DNA of 64,000 nucleotides from an uncultured Lachnospiraceae bacterium. GTDB lineage: Bacteria; Bacillota; Clostridia; Lachnospirales; Lachnospiraceae. Below, in pieces: positions 27,035 to 36,002 of this stretch; positions within the stretch are counted from its first letter, which is position 1; each line of letters opens with the position of its first letter. The notes under the pieces were generated by a model, which worked only from the letters and a program-made list of their open reading frames with translations, did no database searches and was not told where the DNA came from. The stretch spans positions 1 to 64,000 of the forward strand of contig CAKRES010000005.1 in NCBI GenBank assembly GCA_934317845.1, written 5' to 3'. The position numbers and the translations under genes were made by a program.

Positions 27035-29773
27035 TTAAATCGTCTCTTCAAAATGTTTTAATGCTTTTTTTGCCAAATTTACATCCCGTTTTTTTACTGT
27101 ATTCGAAAGTTCCCGGATACATTCCAAAAAACTCTTTCTGGAATAGCGGTATGCTTCCAGTTCAGAAATTTTCTGCTGCAGCTGTTCCCATTCATTTTCC
27201 GTCAAGGACGTCTGTTCCTCTTTGATATATTCTCCCAGCTCTGCCACACGTCTCTTCAGTTCTTTCAAACGCATCAGCGGCTTTTGTTCTTCCAAAAGCT
27301 CCCGCTCCATTTCATTTCCGGCTTCCTCTTCTTCCACATAAGAAGACAGTACATGAAGAAGATCTCCCCAGGAATTCCAATAAGCCTCATATTTTTCCCG
27401 GATAATATCTTCCCGTTCCTGTTTGGCAGCATTTTCCATCTCTAGTGCATGCTCTGCAAGTACCAGTGCACCCACGCTTTTTGACAGACTCTTTAAGGAA
27501 TGTGCCTCTCTGGCATAAGTTACCCAGTCCTTTTTCAAATAAGCCTCATTCACCAGTTCCCTTTTATATTTACCGGAATAATAAAAATCTGAAATCACAT
27601 CATAAAACAATGTTGCATCGTTTCCAAAGAAATGCTTCGCCACATCCAGATCCAGCCCCGGAATCTGAACCGGCCATTTTTTTGGTGCCTTTTCGGCACT
27701 GTAAACCTCTGATCCATCTTCTTTTATCATAAGCTCCTGTGCCGTCTTTTCCTCAACAACATCGGAAGGAAGCCATTTCTTTAATAACCGATCTAATTCC
27801 CGAAGTTCGATCGGTTTTGCCAGAAAATCCTGAAAACCATTTTCCAGAAATTGTTCTCTTGCCCCACCGACCGCATTGGCAGTAAGTGCAATGATCGGTA
27901 CTGTCGCAAAGTAATCCCCGTCCTCTTTCGACCACGAACGTAATTGCTCCACCGTTTCGATCCCGTCCATACCAGGCATCATATGATCCATAAACACCAG
28001 ATCAAACGGCTGTTTCTTCATAATTTCTAATGCTGCGTATCCGCTTTCCGCTGTCTGCACCTGCATTTTCAGAGGTCCCATCAGACCGACCGTGACATGC
28101 AAGTTTACGTCATTGTCATCCACCACCAGTACTCTGGCCTTTGGCGCAATATATTTAAAATCCCATACGTCTTCCTTAGAAAACATACCGTAAACTTTTT
28201 CTCCGCTAAATACCGCTTCAAGCGGAATACTGTAAAACGGGCGGTACACTACCTTGATACCATCCGGAACCTTCAGATCATTGTTACGTTCCTGCAAAAT
28301 AACGACTTTTTTCCGCCCGGAAAGCGCCTGGAAAAATTCAGGATGTTCTTCGTAGCAGCTATCTGAAACAAAGTAATAATCTGCCGACGAATCTCTCGTC
28401 ATCTGTTTGACTTCCACAAAAGACGTCGTAAAGGTACACGGAATCTTCGCCTCTGCAAACATTTTCTCTGCCAGTTTTTGAAAAACAGTCGTATGGGTAT
28501 AAATAACAGAACTTTCTCCCCGGCCTTTAAAATGAACGACACATTCTTCTCCGACCCGCTTCTGAGGCAGGAACACCGTGAATTTCGAGCCTTTGCCATA
28601 CTCACTCTGCACGGAAATGCTTCCTCCCATCAGATCTACCAGTTGTTTACTGATGGCAAGTCCCAATCCGGAGCCCTCTACTTTACGGTTACGCTTGGTA
28701 TCCACCTGTTCAAAGCTCTCAAATAACCGTCCGATCTCTTCCTGCCGGATGCCGATCCCGGTATCCTCCACTTCAACCTTCAGACCGCCCAGATCCTTCT
28801 GTCCGGCAATCCAGTCCATTTTCAGACTGACATATCCTTCATGCGTGAATTTTACAGCATTCGTCAGCAGATTCATGACCACCTGTTTCACACGGATATC
28901 GTCTCCATACAAACGTTTCGGAAGATCACATGCAATATCGACAAGCACCTCCACACTCATTTCTTCTTTTCTCAAATAAATCAGATTGACCGTATCCTGT
29001 ATCATATCTTTGGTTTCATATTCTGCCGGTACGATCTCCATCTTACCGGATTCAATCTTGGTAAAATCCAGAATATCATTGACGATCGTCATCAGATCAC
29101 TGCATGCCGTCTGGATACCAAAGGATTTTTCCCGCACCTCATCCGGAATAGTTTCCTGTAAGATCAACTGGTTCAACCCGGAGATCGCATTCATCGGAGT
29201 ACGGATCTCATGTGACATATTCGCCAGAAAATTGCCTTTACTTTCGTTGGCAGCAATTGCTTCTTTTGTTTTTTCGTGTAATAAATGGATTCGTTTCTGC
29301 AGATCTTTTACCAACACGCAAAGTGTGGCATTTGCAAAATTATAGCATAGAAAAATAATCAGAAAGATAAAATAATTCCCCTGTGTTCCATATGATTCCC
29401 ATTGGAACAGCGCGGAAATGATTAAAACAATATCTGTCGCCGCCCAGAAAATGATATTTCTCCAAAAGCGGACATACGTAGCTATGATCAGTCCGGTAGC
29501 CAGAAATACGACAAAAGAGTATTCCATGGTATGTACCTCGGTTCCGATATACCAGGTATCTGCCAGAACCGATGTAAAGATGAAAAAGGAACCGATGGGT
29601 TCCCACTTCAAACAAGCAGCAATCAATGCAACCAGCATTCCAAGAACAGCTGCAACCAGCACCTTTTCTCCAACATCACCGCCCATCCTCGTATATGCAT
29701 ATAGTGTGTGAAAAAACAACAATGCAACGTATTGTGCCAAACATATCCACAGTGTCTTATTTTTCGTTATCAT
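27035..29773 (-). CDS. Hybrid sensor histidine kinase (HisKA-HATPase-REC-HPt)
   Basis: 912 residues from the ATG six bases after AGGAGG; a GTG five codons earlier overlaps that ribosome binding site. Order: membrane domain of about five helices (residues 5-155), HisKA with His188 in MSHEIRTPMNA, HATPase_c with NLLTNAVKF, DTGIGI and GSGLGLAI, a degenerate receiver-like segment, a true receiver with Asp596 in FMDHMMPGMDG, and a C-terminal HPt with His758 in AREAHSLKS, followed by a coiled coil. The membrane part has no extracellular sensor domain of note. It begins 11 bases after the sigma factor gene, so the two are co-transcribed; its partner regulator is not in the window. Confidence 0.92.
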   Translation of the reverse strand: MITKNKTLWICLAQYVALLFFHTLYAYTRMGGDVGEKVLVAAVLGMLVALIAACLKWEPIGSFFIFTSVLADTWYIGTEVHTMEYSFVVFLATGLIIATYVRFWRNIIFWAATDIVLIISALFQWESYGTQGNYFIFLIIFLCYNFANATLCVLVKDLQKRIHLLHEKTKEAIAANESKGNFLANMSHEIRTPMNAISGLNQLILQETIPDEVREKSFGIQTACSDLMTIVNDILDFTKIESGKMEIVPAEYETKDMIQDTVNLIYLRKEEMSVEVLVDIACDLPKRLYGDDIRVKQVVMNLLTNAVKFTHEGYVSLKMDWIAGQKDLGGLKVEVEDTGIGIRQEEIGRLFESFEQVDTKRNRKVEGSGLGLAISKQLVDLMGGSISVQSEYGKGSKFTVFLPQKRVGEECVVHFKGRGESSVIYTHTTVFQKLAEKMFAEAKIPCTFTTSFVEVKQMTRDSSADYYFVSDSCYEEHPEFFQALSGRKKVVILQERNNDLKVPDGIKVVYRPFYSIPLEAVFSGEKVYGMFSKEDVWDFKYIAPKARVLVVDDNDVNLHVTVGLMGPLKMQVQTAESGYAALEIMKKQPFDLVFMDHMMPGMDGIETVEQLRSWSKEDGDYFATVPIIALTANAVGGAREQFLENGFQDFLAKPIELRELDRLLKKWLPSDVVEEKTAQELMIKEDGSEVYSAEKAPKKWPVQIPGLDLDVAKHFFGNDATLFYDVISDFYYSGKYKRELVNEAYLKKDWVTYAREAHSLKSLSKSVGALVLAEHALEMENAAKQEREDIIREKYEAYWNSWGDLLHVLSSYVEEEEAGNEMERELLEEQKPLMRLKELKRRVAELGEYIKEEQTSLTENEWEQLQQKISELEAYRYSRKSFLECIRELSNTVKKRDVNLAKKALKHFEETI

Positions 29774-29784
29774 AACGTTCCTCC

Positions 29785-30411
29785 TCACTGCACATCATAG
29801 CACTGTTTCAGTTTTCCCAGTGCTTTTTTCTCCATTCTTGAAACATAAGATCGACTGATTCCAAACAATGTTCCTACTTCTCTCTGAGTATGAACCTCTT
29901 CCCCAAACAAGCCGTAGCGCAGGCGGATCAATTCCTGTTCTCTCTGCGACAAAGCCTGTTTCATAAATTCCGGAATCTTTCCCAGATGCTCTCTTTTCTC
30001 AATCGTTTCCAAAACATCCGGTGTTGCACTTTCCAACATATCCATCAGGTTGGTTTCATTCCCATCCTTATCTTTGCCAAGGGGCTCATATATGGATACT
30101 TCCCGGCTGATCTTCCTCTCCTGTCGCAGCTGCATTAAGATTTCATTTTCAATACAGCGAACCGCATAGGTCGCCAGGTGATTCCCCTTCGTTTCATCAT
30201 AGGTATCTACTGCTTTTAACAGACCTACCACTCCAATGTCCAGTAGATCTTCCTGTTCTGTGTAGGTATTAACGTATTTTTTGACAACGTGAGCGACTAA
30301 TCGCATGTTGTGTTCAATCAGTTTATTTCTCGCATTTTTATCTCCGGCACTGAGTGCTTTGATATACTGCTTCTCCTCTGCTTTTGATAATGGGGCAAGA
30401 AATGGCTGCAA
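29785..30411 (-). CDS. sigK: Sigma-K-like sporulation sigma factor
   Basis: 208 residues of the SigK/SigE group: region 2 IEHNMRLVAHVVKKY and ENEILMQLR, the segment EPLGKDKDGNETNLMDML typical of this group, and region 4 with FGISRSYVSRMEKKAL. The start is a TTG with GAGGTG five bases upstream; an in-frame stop just before it rules out a longer product, so the membrane-inserted pro-sequence of Bacillus SigK is absent, as in Clostridioides difficile. The start region can pair with upstream sequence (see hairpin). Spore mother-cell function is inferred from the family only; other sporulation genes are not in view. Confidence 0.82.
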   Translation of the reverse strand: MQPFLAPLSKAEEKQYIKALSAGDKNARNKLIEHNMRLVAHVVKKYVNTYTEQEDLLDIGVVGLLKAVDTYDETKGNHLATYAVRCIENEILMQLRQERKISREVSIYEPLGKDKDGNETNLMDMLESATPDVLETIEKREHLGKIPEFMKQALSQREQELIRLRYGLFGEEVHTQREVGTLFGISRSYVSRMEKKALGKLKQCYDVQ

Positions 30412-30460
30412 TCCGGCACCTCAAGCACATCTTTGTATAGTTTATGTGTGCAGCCGGATT
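30410..30460 (-). promoter_or_regulatory. Hairpin covering the sigK start region
   Basis: AATCCGGC (minus, 30453-30460) is complementary to GCCGGATT (30410-30417), which includes part of the TTG start, with a further CACAT/ATGTG pairing inside. Folding would hide the ribosome binding site and start. There is no T run, so a plain terminator for the upstream gene is less likely. Confidence 0.5.
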
Positions 30461-30481
30461 TTGTGCTTTTCCACTTTTATT

Positions 30482-31738
30482 TTAACATGTTTCCTCCGGT
30501 TTACGAAGCAGAAGCCCTACTTTGCACTCCGCCCCATTGCCGTCCTTTGATTTCAGACTAACCGTGATCTTCTGTTTTGGATGTGGTGCACTCTCCATCT
30601 CGATCCCTTTTTCATCAAGGATACGGCTTACGGTAAATTCCTGATAAAACCCATTTTCTTTCATCAGTTCCACCGTTTCTCCTACCGAAAATTTATTGCG
30701 CTGGGTCAGTACAATGTCCCCATTTTCTTCTATCTGTTCAATCCTGCCAAGATACGTGTATTCCCGTACATAGGTGTTGGAATCGTAAATTTGCGTTTCA
30801 TGCGTTGGTTTTCCAAAGAAAAAACCGGTTGTAAACTGCCGATACGTGCATTTGCAGATCTCCTCCTGATAAACGGAGCGGTTTGCTTCATAAAGTGCCG
30901 GATCCCTAAAATAATCATCGATCGCGCGACGGTAAACGCTTGCCACCGTTGCAACATAAAGTGCTGTCTTCATTCGTCCCTCTACTTTAAAGCTGTCAAT
31001 ACCGGCTTTCACAAGCTCCGGAATATGATCGATCATACAAAGATCTTTGGAATTGAAAATGTAGGTTCCCCGCTCATTTTCTTCCACCGGCAGAAATTCT
31101 CCCGGACGCTGTTCCTCCATCACATAGTATTTCCATCTGCAAGGATGCGTACACGCTCCCTGATTGGCATCTCTTCCGGTAAAATAGTTACTGAGCAGAC
31201 ATCTTCCGGAATAGGAAATACACATCGCACCGTGTACAAAGGTTTCAATCTCCAGATCTTCCGGTATGTGGGCTCTGATATCTGCAATCTCTTCCACCGA
31301 AAGCTCTCTGGCAGATACCACACGCTTTGCCCCAAGCTCATACCAGAAACGATACGTGCCATAGTTGCAGTTATTTGCCTGCGTACTGATATGGATCTCC
31401 ATATCCGGAATGATCTTTCGTGCCATGCTGAAAATACCAGGGTCTGAAATGATCAGCGCATCCGGTCTGATCTCTTTTAATTCATTTAAATAGGTCTCCA
31501 CCCCTGCAAGATCATCATTGTGCGCCACAATATTTACCGTGACATACACTTTCACTCCATGTGCATGCGCATAAGAAATTGCCTCTTCCATCTGTGGACG
31601 ATCAAAATTATGTGCATTGGCACGAAGTCCAAACAATTCTCCACCGATATAGACCGCATCCGCCCCATATAGCACCGCTGTTTTCAACACTTCCAAGCTG
31701 CTTGCAGGCAGCAATAATTCCGGCTCCTTCTGTTCCAT
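30482..31738 (-). CDS. trhP: Peptidase U32 family tRNA hydroxylation protein
   Basis: 418 residues. The U32 signature is present (ETFVHGAMCISYSGRCLLS, about 175-193) with the cysteine cluster CTHPCRW. Members of this family (TrhP/YrrN/YrrO) are needed for prephenate-dependent 5-hydroxyuridine formation at tRNA wobble uridine rather than for proteolysis. The next gene upstream is trmR, which methylates that same 5-hydroxyuridine, matching the yrrM-yrrN-yrrO order of Bacillus subtilis; here one U32 gene replaces two. Its ATG overlaps the trmR stop by one base (TAATG), and AAAGGAGG is upstream. Confidence 0.9.
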   Translation of the reverse strand: MEQKEPELLLPASSLEVLKTAVLYGADAVYIGGELFGLRANAHNFDRPQMEEAISYAHAHGVKVYVTVNIVAHNDDLAGVETYLNELKEIRPDALIISDPGIFSMARKIIPDMEIHISTQANNCNYGTYRFWYELGAKRVVSARELSVEEIADIRAHIPEDLEIETFVHGAMCISYSGRCLLSNYFTGRDANQGACTHPCRWKYYVMEEQRPGEFLPVEENERGTYIFNSKDLCMIDHIPELVKAGIDSFKVEGRMKTALYVATVASVYRRAIDDYFRDPALYEANRSVYQEEICKCTYRQFTTGFFFGKPTHETQIYDSNTYVREYTYLGRIEQIEENGDIVLTQRNKFSVGETVELMKENGFYQEFTVSRILDEKGIEMESAPHPKQKITVSLKSKDGNGAECKVGLLLRKPEETC

Positions 31739-32397
31739 TACACATCCTCCTTTGATTCCCGTTTCCGCAGTACAGCAACTCCATCTCCTACCGGAAGGAT
31801 CACTGTATCAAATTCTTTCTTATGCTTGATCTCATATAAGAACGCCCGCATTCTGGCATGTACCGTATGATCTCTTCTTGTAACCGCATACCGCGACTGG
31901 CTCACGGAGCCTTCCTGCAAGATATTATCACACAGCAGCAGCCCTCCCGGTTTTAACTGATCGGCACAAAGGTCAAAGAAATTCTGATATTGTCCTTTCG
32001 CCGCATCCATAAAAATAAAATCATATGGCTCTTTTAACTGTTCCAATATATCAAGGGCATCTCCAAAGTGAACCGTCACGACATCCAAAAGTCCTGCCCG
32101 TTTCAAATGATACATTGCCCGCTCATATCGTCCTTCATTCCGCTCGATCGTATCGATCCTGCCCCCTTTGGCCAGTTCTGCCGCCATGATCGTTGCAGAA
32201 TACCCAATCGCAGTTCCTATCTCCAACACCCGCTCCGGGCGGTGCAAACGAAGCAAAAAGCGCAGCAGCTGTCTGGTCTCAGGACGAATAATAGGCACAT
32301 GATGTTCATGTGCCTCCTGCTCCAATTCCTGTATCAAACTGTTCTCCTCTTCATTTAGAGAATTGATAAATGCCTGTATATGCTCTTCTACGATCAT
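31738..32397 (-). CDS. trmR: tRNA 5-hydroxyuridine methyltransferase
   Basis: 219 residues, class I SAM-dependent O-methyltransferase of the YrrM type. SAM motif VLEIGTAIGYSATIMA (about 58-73), Asp-containing FIFMDAAKGQY, and GGLLLCDNIL fit O-methyltransferase family 3. In Bacillus subtilis YrrM/TrmR converts tRNA ho5U34 to mo5U34. The start is the ATG that overlaps the stop of the upstream MltG-like gene (TGATG), with GGAGG seven bases upstream. Identification rests on both motif and synteny with trhP. Confidence 0.9.
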   Translation of the reverse strand: MIVEEHIQAFINSLNEEENSLIQELEQEAHEHHVPIIRPETRQLLRFLLRLHRPERVLEIGTAIGYSATIMAAELAKGGRIDTIERNEGRYERAMYHLKRAGLLDVVTVHFGDALDILEQLKEPYDFIFMDAAKGQYQNFFDLCADQLKPGGLLLCDNILQEGSVSQSRYAVTRRDHTVHARMRAFLYEIKHKKEFDTVILPVGDGVAVLRKRESKEDV

Positions 32398-32771
32398 CAC
32401 TGTTCCTCCGCCATTTCCTTTGATAGTATCTGAAAAGTGGTATCCATATCCATCGAAGCAGACAACTCGTACTGTCCCGGCTGAATCTTATTTTTATATG
32501 CAGATAACATCAGGCGTATATACCACACCCGGCTGTCTTTGATGATCCCTGCCTTTTCCAGTTCTTTTGCGATCTCCCGTCTGCTCTCCCCCTTTTCCAC
32601 TGTTACCATATGAGTGAAAGTACTGGATTTATCGCAAACCGGATTAGAAAATACCTGATAGGCAATCCGGTAGGCCGCAATACAAATATAAAAAGCCAAT
32701 ACAATGATGACGCAGACAATAAGCAGATTTAGCATACCGCCTACCGCTCCCAGCACTTTTTTCTTTGACAT
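32397..32771 (-). CDS. MltG/YceG-like membrane protein lacking the catalytic domain
   Basis: 124 residues from the ATG opening MSKKKVLGAVGG, with GAGGTG six bases upstream. One transmembrane helix (about 9-38) is followed by a short domain, FTHMVTVEKGESRREIAKELEKAGIIKD, that resembles the LysM-like region of MltG, and PGQYELSASMDMDTTFQIL, which matches the end of that region. The protein stops where the transglycosylase domain with its catalytic Glu should begin. It occupies the place of yrrL (mltG) in the Bacillus subtilis gene order. Either a reduced form with a structural role or a remnant; the frame and ribosome binding site are intact. Confidence 0.75.
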   Translation of the reverse strand: MSKKKVLGAVGGMLNLLIVCVIIVLAFYICIAAYRIAYQVFSNPVCDKSSTFTHMVTVEKGESRREIAKELEKAGIIKDSRVWYIRLMLSAYKNKIQPGQYELSASMDMDTTFQILSKEMAEEQ

Positions 32772-32790
32772 CCGGCTCACCTCATTTTCC

Positions 32791-33132
32791 TTACTCGTCC
32801 AATGCTGCTGTTTCCAGCTCAATTCCTTCTAAGATTCCCTCCTGTGTACGTTTGAGCATATTCACTACACGCTGCTCCGCACCTAGGAAATCAATTACAA
32901 CAGGCTGATTTAAAATATCTTCAAATTCTTTTCTTAAGTGTCCGACTTCCTCTAACGTATTATAATCTGCGCCACTCTGCAGATGTATGCTGCGCCGCTG
33001 AAATTCCAGTGTGCGCGCATACAGATCCGGGTGTGCTCTCAGATTGCCGAGCACTCTCACATACTGATTATATTCATTGCTCCGTTTCAATTCCTTGTTG
33101 AGCAATTTGGTCTGATACATTACATTATTCAT
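32791..33132 (-). CDS. YlbF family regulator
   Basis: 113 residues, all-helical, with the YlbF/YmcA pattern (ELKRSNEYNQYVRVLGNLRAHPDLYARTLEFQRR and HLRKEFEDILNQPVVIDFL). In Bacillus subtilis YlbF, YmcA and YaaT form a complex that adjusts RNase Y-dependent mRNA processing and affects competence and sporulation. Here it follows the RNase J gene by two bases, which supports an RNA-turnover role. Start could be Met1 or Met5. No cysteines for an iron-sulfur cluster are seen. Confidence 0.85.
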   Translation of the reverse strand: MNNVMYQTKLLNKELKRSNEYNQYVRVLGNLRAHPDLYARTLEFQRRSIHLQSGADYNTLEEVGHLRKEFEDILNQPVVIDFLGAEQRVVNMLKRTQEGILEGIELETAALDE

Positions 33133-33134
33133 AC

Positions 33135-35036
33135 TTATACCTCATTGATGATCGGCAGGATCATCGGATTACGTTTGGTCTTTTTCCACAAATATCCACT
33201 TAAGGAATCGCGAATGACAGATTTTATCCTTGACCAGTCTGTCACATTGCGGTAAAGACAGTCATCTAAAGCATCGGATACAACCTGTCTGCACTCTTCC
33301 ATCAGATCTTCTGATTCTCTCACGTAGACAAATCCACGGGAAACAAGATCCGGACCTGCTAAGATCTGGTTGGAATCACGCTCCAGTGTGACAACCACAA
33401 TGATCAAACCGTTTTGCGACAGCTGCTGACGGTCACGCAGGACAATATTTCCTACATCACCAACACCCAGTCCATCTACAAAGATGCCCTCTGCCGGAAC
33501 CTTGCCGACAATCTTGGCACTCTCCTGTCCGATCTCCAATACATCGCCGGAAGAGAAAATGACTACATTTTCTTTTGGAATCCCCATTGAGATCGCAAGA
33601 TCCCGATGTGCCATCAAATGCTGGTATTCTCCATGTACCGGGATTGCATACTCCGGTCTGGTCAGGGAATAAATAAGCTTGATCTCCTCCTGACAGGCGT
33701 GACCCGATACATGTGTATCCTGAAAGATCACCTTGGCACCACGCATGGATAATTCGTTAATGATCCGGGATACCGACTTTTCATTTCCCGGGATCGGGCT
33801 GGAGCTTAAGATCACCGTATCATTTGGCTTGATCGACACCTTCCGGTGCATATCATTTGCCATACGGGAAAGTGCCGCCATTGTTTCTCCCTGACTTCCG
33901 GTGGTAATGAGCACAACCTGATCATCTGTATAATTCTTCAATTCATCAATATCAATAAGGGTCTGATCCGGGATATTGATATAACCGAGTTCATTCGCCG
34001 TTGTAATGATATTTACCATGGAACGTCCCTCAATGACCACTTTACGCCCGTACTTATATGCTGAGTTGATGATCTGCTGCACACGATCTACATTGGATGC
34101 AAATGTTGCAATGATCAGACGGTGTTCCTTGTTATTAGCAAACAGGTTATCAAAGGTTTTTCCCATCGTACTTTCTGACGGGGTAAATCCCGGACGCATC
34201 ACATTGGTACTGTCGCACATCAGCGCGAGCACGCCCTTCTTTCCCAGCTCTGCAAACCGTTGCAGGTCGATGGCATCTCCAAATACCGGGGTATAATCCA
34301 CTTTAAAATCTCCGGTATGTACAATCACACCTGCCGGTGTATAAATTGCTAACGCCGCTGCATCTACAATACTGTGATTGGTACGGATAAACTCAATCCT
34401 AAAGCAGCCCAGATTGATAAACTGTCCATATGATACTACTTTTCGTTTGACGCTCTGCATCAAACCATGTTCTTTTAACTTATGTTCAATAATTCCCATC
34501 GTCAGTTTTGTTGCATAAATCGGGATATTAAGTTCCTTTTCTACAAATGGAATCGCACCAATATGATCTTCATGTCCGTGTGTGATGACCAACCCTTTTA
34601 CCTTGTGTGCATTTTCTTTTAAGTAACTTACATCCGGGATCACTAAGTCGATCCCCAGCATATCATCCTCCGGAAATGCCAGACCACAGTCCACTACCAC
34701 AATACTGTCACCATATTCAAACGCGGTGATGTTCATACCGATCTGCTCCAATCCACCGAGCGGAATGATCTTGATCTTTTCTTTATTGACCGCCACATCT
34801 TTCGACTTATTGTCTATTTTCTTAAGCGACCGTTTCTCATATTTCTTGTCGCTTTTTTTATCGTTACGCTTTCCTTCTGTTTTGCGTTCCCCTTTTCGTT
34901 CCGGCTTTTTGACGTCATTTTTTTTGTCTTTGTCATATTTTTTTTCATTGCGTTTTACAGGTTTACGCTCTGTTTTCTTTTCTATCTTCTTATCCTTTTC
35001 CTTCTCTGTTTTTGGTTGTTTTGTTCCCTTCAACAT
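33135..35036 (-). CDS. rnj: Ribonuclease J with Lys-rich N-terminal extension
   Basis: 633 residues. The core from about residue 86 is a metallo-beta-lactamase/beta-CASP nuclease: ITHGHEDHIGAIP with His153, His155, Asp157 and His158, then THVSGHACQEEI and VHGEYQHLMAH. It combines 5'-3' exo- and endoribonuclease activity in mRNA decay and rRNA maturation. The first 85 residues are almost entirely Lys, Arg, Glu and Asp with no hydrophobic core, longer than in Bacillus RNase J1. The extension is in frame with the only good start and is probably a disordered RNA-binding or partner-binding tail. About 240 bases without a gene precede it. Confidence 0.93.
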   Translation of the reverse strand: MLKGTKQPKTEKEKDKKIEKKTERKPVKRNEKKYDKDKKNDVKKPERKGERKTEGKRNDKKSDKKYEKRSLKKIDNKSKDVAVNKEKIKIIPLGGLEQIGMNITAFEYGDSIVVVDCGLAFPEDDMLGIDLVIPDVSYLKENAHKVKGLVITHGHEDHIGAIPFVEKELNIPIYATKLTMGIIEHKLKEHGLMQSVKRKVVSYGQFINLGCFRIEFIRTNHSIVDAAALAIYTPAGVIVHTGDFKVDYTPVFGDAIDLQRFAELGKKGVLALMCDSTNVMRPGFTPSESTMGKTFDNLFANNKEHRLIIATFASNVDRVQQIINSAYKYGRKVVIEGRSMVNIITTANELGYINIPDQTLIDIDELKNYTDDQVVLITTGSQGETMAALSRMANDMHRKVSIKPNDTVILSSSPIPGNEKSVSRIINELSMRGAKVIFQDTHVSGHACQEEIKLIYSLTRPEYAIPVHGEYQHLMAHRDLAISMGIPKENVVIFSSGDVLEIGQESAKIVGKVPAEGIFVDGLGVGDVGNIVLRDRQQLSQNGLIIVVVTLERDSNQILAGPDLVSRGFVYVRESEDLMEECRQVVSDALDDCLYRNVTDWSRIKSVIRDSLSGYLWKKTKRNPMILPIINEV

Positions 35037-35273
35037 ACTTTCTTACTTCAATCCTTTCTCAATATTTCTACTTTGTTCAGTCTTCCAAACCGTATCCAAA
35101 ACACACGAAAAAAACGCATAGAAAACTACTGTTTCCTAGCACGATCTACTCTTTTTCTATTATGTCCGCACGATTTCATTTCACTCATGATCAAAGAAGA
35201 AAGATACATTTCCTAACAGAATGTTTCTTACTTCTTTTTCACATGACTATTTCTCTATAAAAAGAAACACAGT

Positions 35274-35555
35274 CTACTTCGTTTCAAGATCTGTGTCTTC
35301 TAATAGTTCCTCAAACACTTTGGAGATGCTCAAAAGCTCCTGTTCTTCCTCTACAAATTCATATGTCCCCATACCGTCTGTATTTCCTGCCAAAATTTCT
35401 TTCATGATATAGGCAGTTCCGTCTTCATCCTCTTCTTTCGCATCGGTCACAAGCAGATAATTCTGACCTGCGATCGTTGTCTGTTCCACTACCTCAAATA
35501 CAATCTCCTCACCGTCTTCGGCTGTCATTGTAATGGTATTCTCTTTTTTACTCAT
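35274..35555 (-). CDS. DUF1292 family protein
   Basis: 93 residues, very acidic, with the DUF1292 core (TITMTAEDGEEIVFEVVEQTTIAGQNYLLVTD). Function is unknown; in Bacillus subtilis the homolog YrzB lies between ruvX (yrrK) and mltG (yrrL), the same neighbourhood as here. It starts 11 bases after ruvX stops, so it is part of the same operon. The 237 bases between its stop and the RNase J start hold no gene I can support. Confidence 0.88.
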   Translation of the reverse strand: MSKKENTITMTAEDGEEIVFEVVEQTTIAGQNYLLVTDAKEEDEDGTAYIMKEILAGNTDGMGTYEFVEEEQELLSISKVFEELLEDTDLETK

Positions 35556-35566
35556 AACTATTCTTC

Positions 35567-35992
35567 CTATCTTTTCGAAGACGCATCCAAATAATTCTGC
35601 AATATGATCGCTGCTGCTATCTGATCGATCACTGCTTTTCTATTCTCTCGTCTTACCTTACATTCTTTTAAAATACGCTCCGATTCCACGGTTGTCAACC
35701 GTTCATCCCATAACACAACAGGAAGTCCTGTTCTTCGTTCCAGTGCTTCCTTAAATTCTTTCGTATCTCTTACCCGTTCGCCTTCCGTATTATTCATGTT
35801 TTTTGGAAGTCCGAGTACAATTGTTCCAATCTCATATTCCTTGATCAGTTCTTCAATCTGTGCATAGGTTCGGCGAAGCTTGTTCGGCTGCTTACGCACG
35901 ATCGTGGTAAGTTCTTGTGCCGTGATACCAAGCCGGTCACTTACCGCTACGCCAACCGTTACTGTTCCGTAATCTAACCCTAATACTCTCAT
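35567..35992 (-). CDS. ruvX: RuvX/YqgF Holliday-junction resolvase-like RNase
   Basis: 141 residues, RNase H fold. MRVLGLDYGTVTVGVAVSD has the first catalytic Asp7; GLPKNMNN, LWDERLTTVESE and VIDQIAAAIILQNYLD supply the remaining conserved acidic positions. The family (YqgF/RuvX) is linked to 5' processing of pre-16S rRNA and to Holliday-junction resolution in some bacteria. It sits 10 bases after ireB, the invariant Firmicutes pair yrzL-yrrK. Confidence 0.93.
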   Translation of the reverse strand: MRVLGLDYGTVTVGVAVSDRLGITAQELTTIVRKQPNKLRRTYAQIEELIKEYEIGTIVLGLPKNMNNTEGERVRDTKEFKEALERRTGLPVVLWDERLTTVESERILKECKVRRENRKAVIDQIAAAIILQNYLDASSKR

Positions 35993-36002
35993 ATGTTCCC
36001 CA

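Noticed and set aside
29785..30411. Broken sigK split by a skin-like element
   Set aside because: The frame covers regions 2 to 4 without interruption and no recombinase or second fragment is in the window.
30581..31447. 288-codon plus-strand frame opposite trhP
   Set aside because: Antisense shadow of a well-supported gene; composition is implausible and no promoter is seen.
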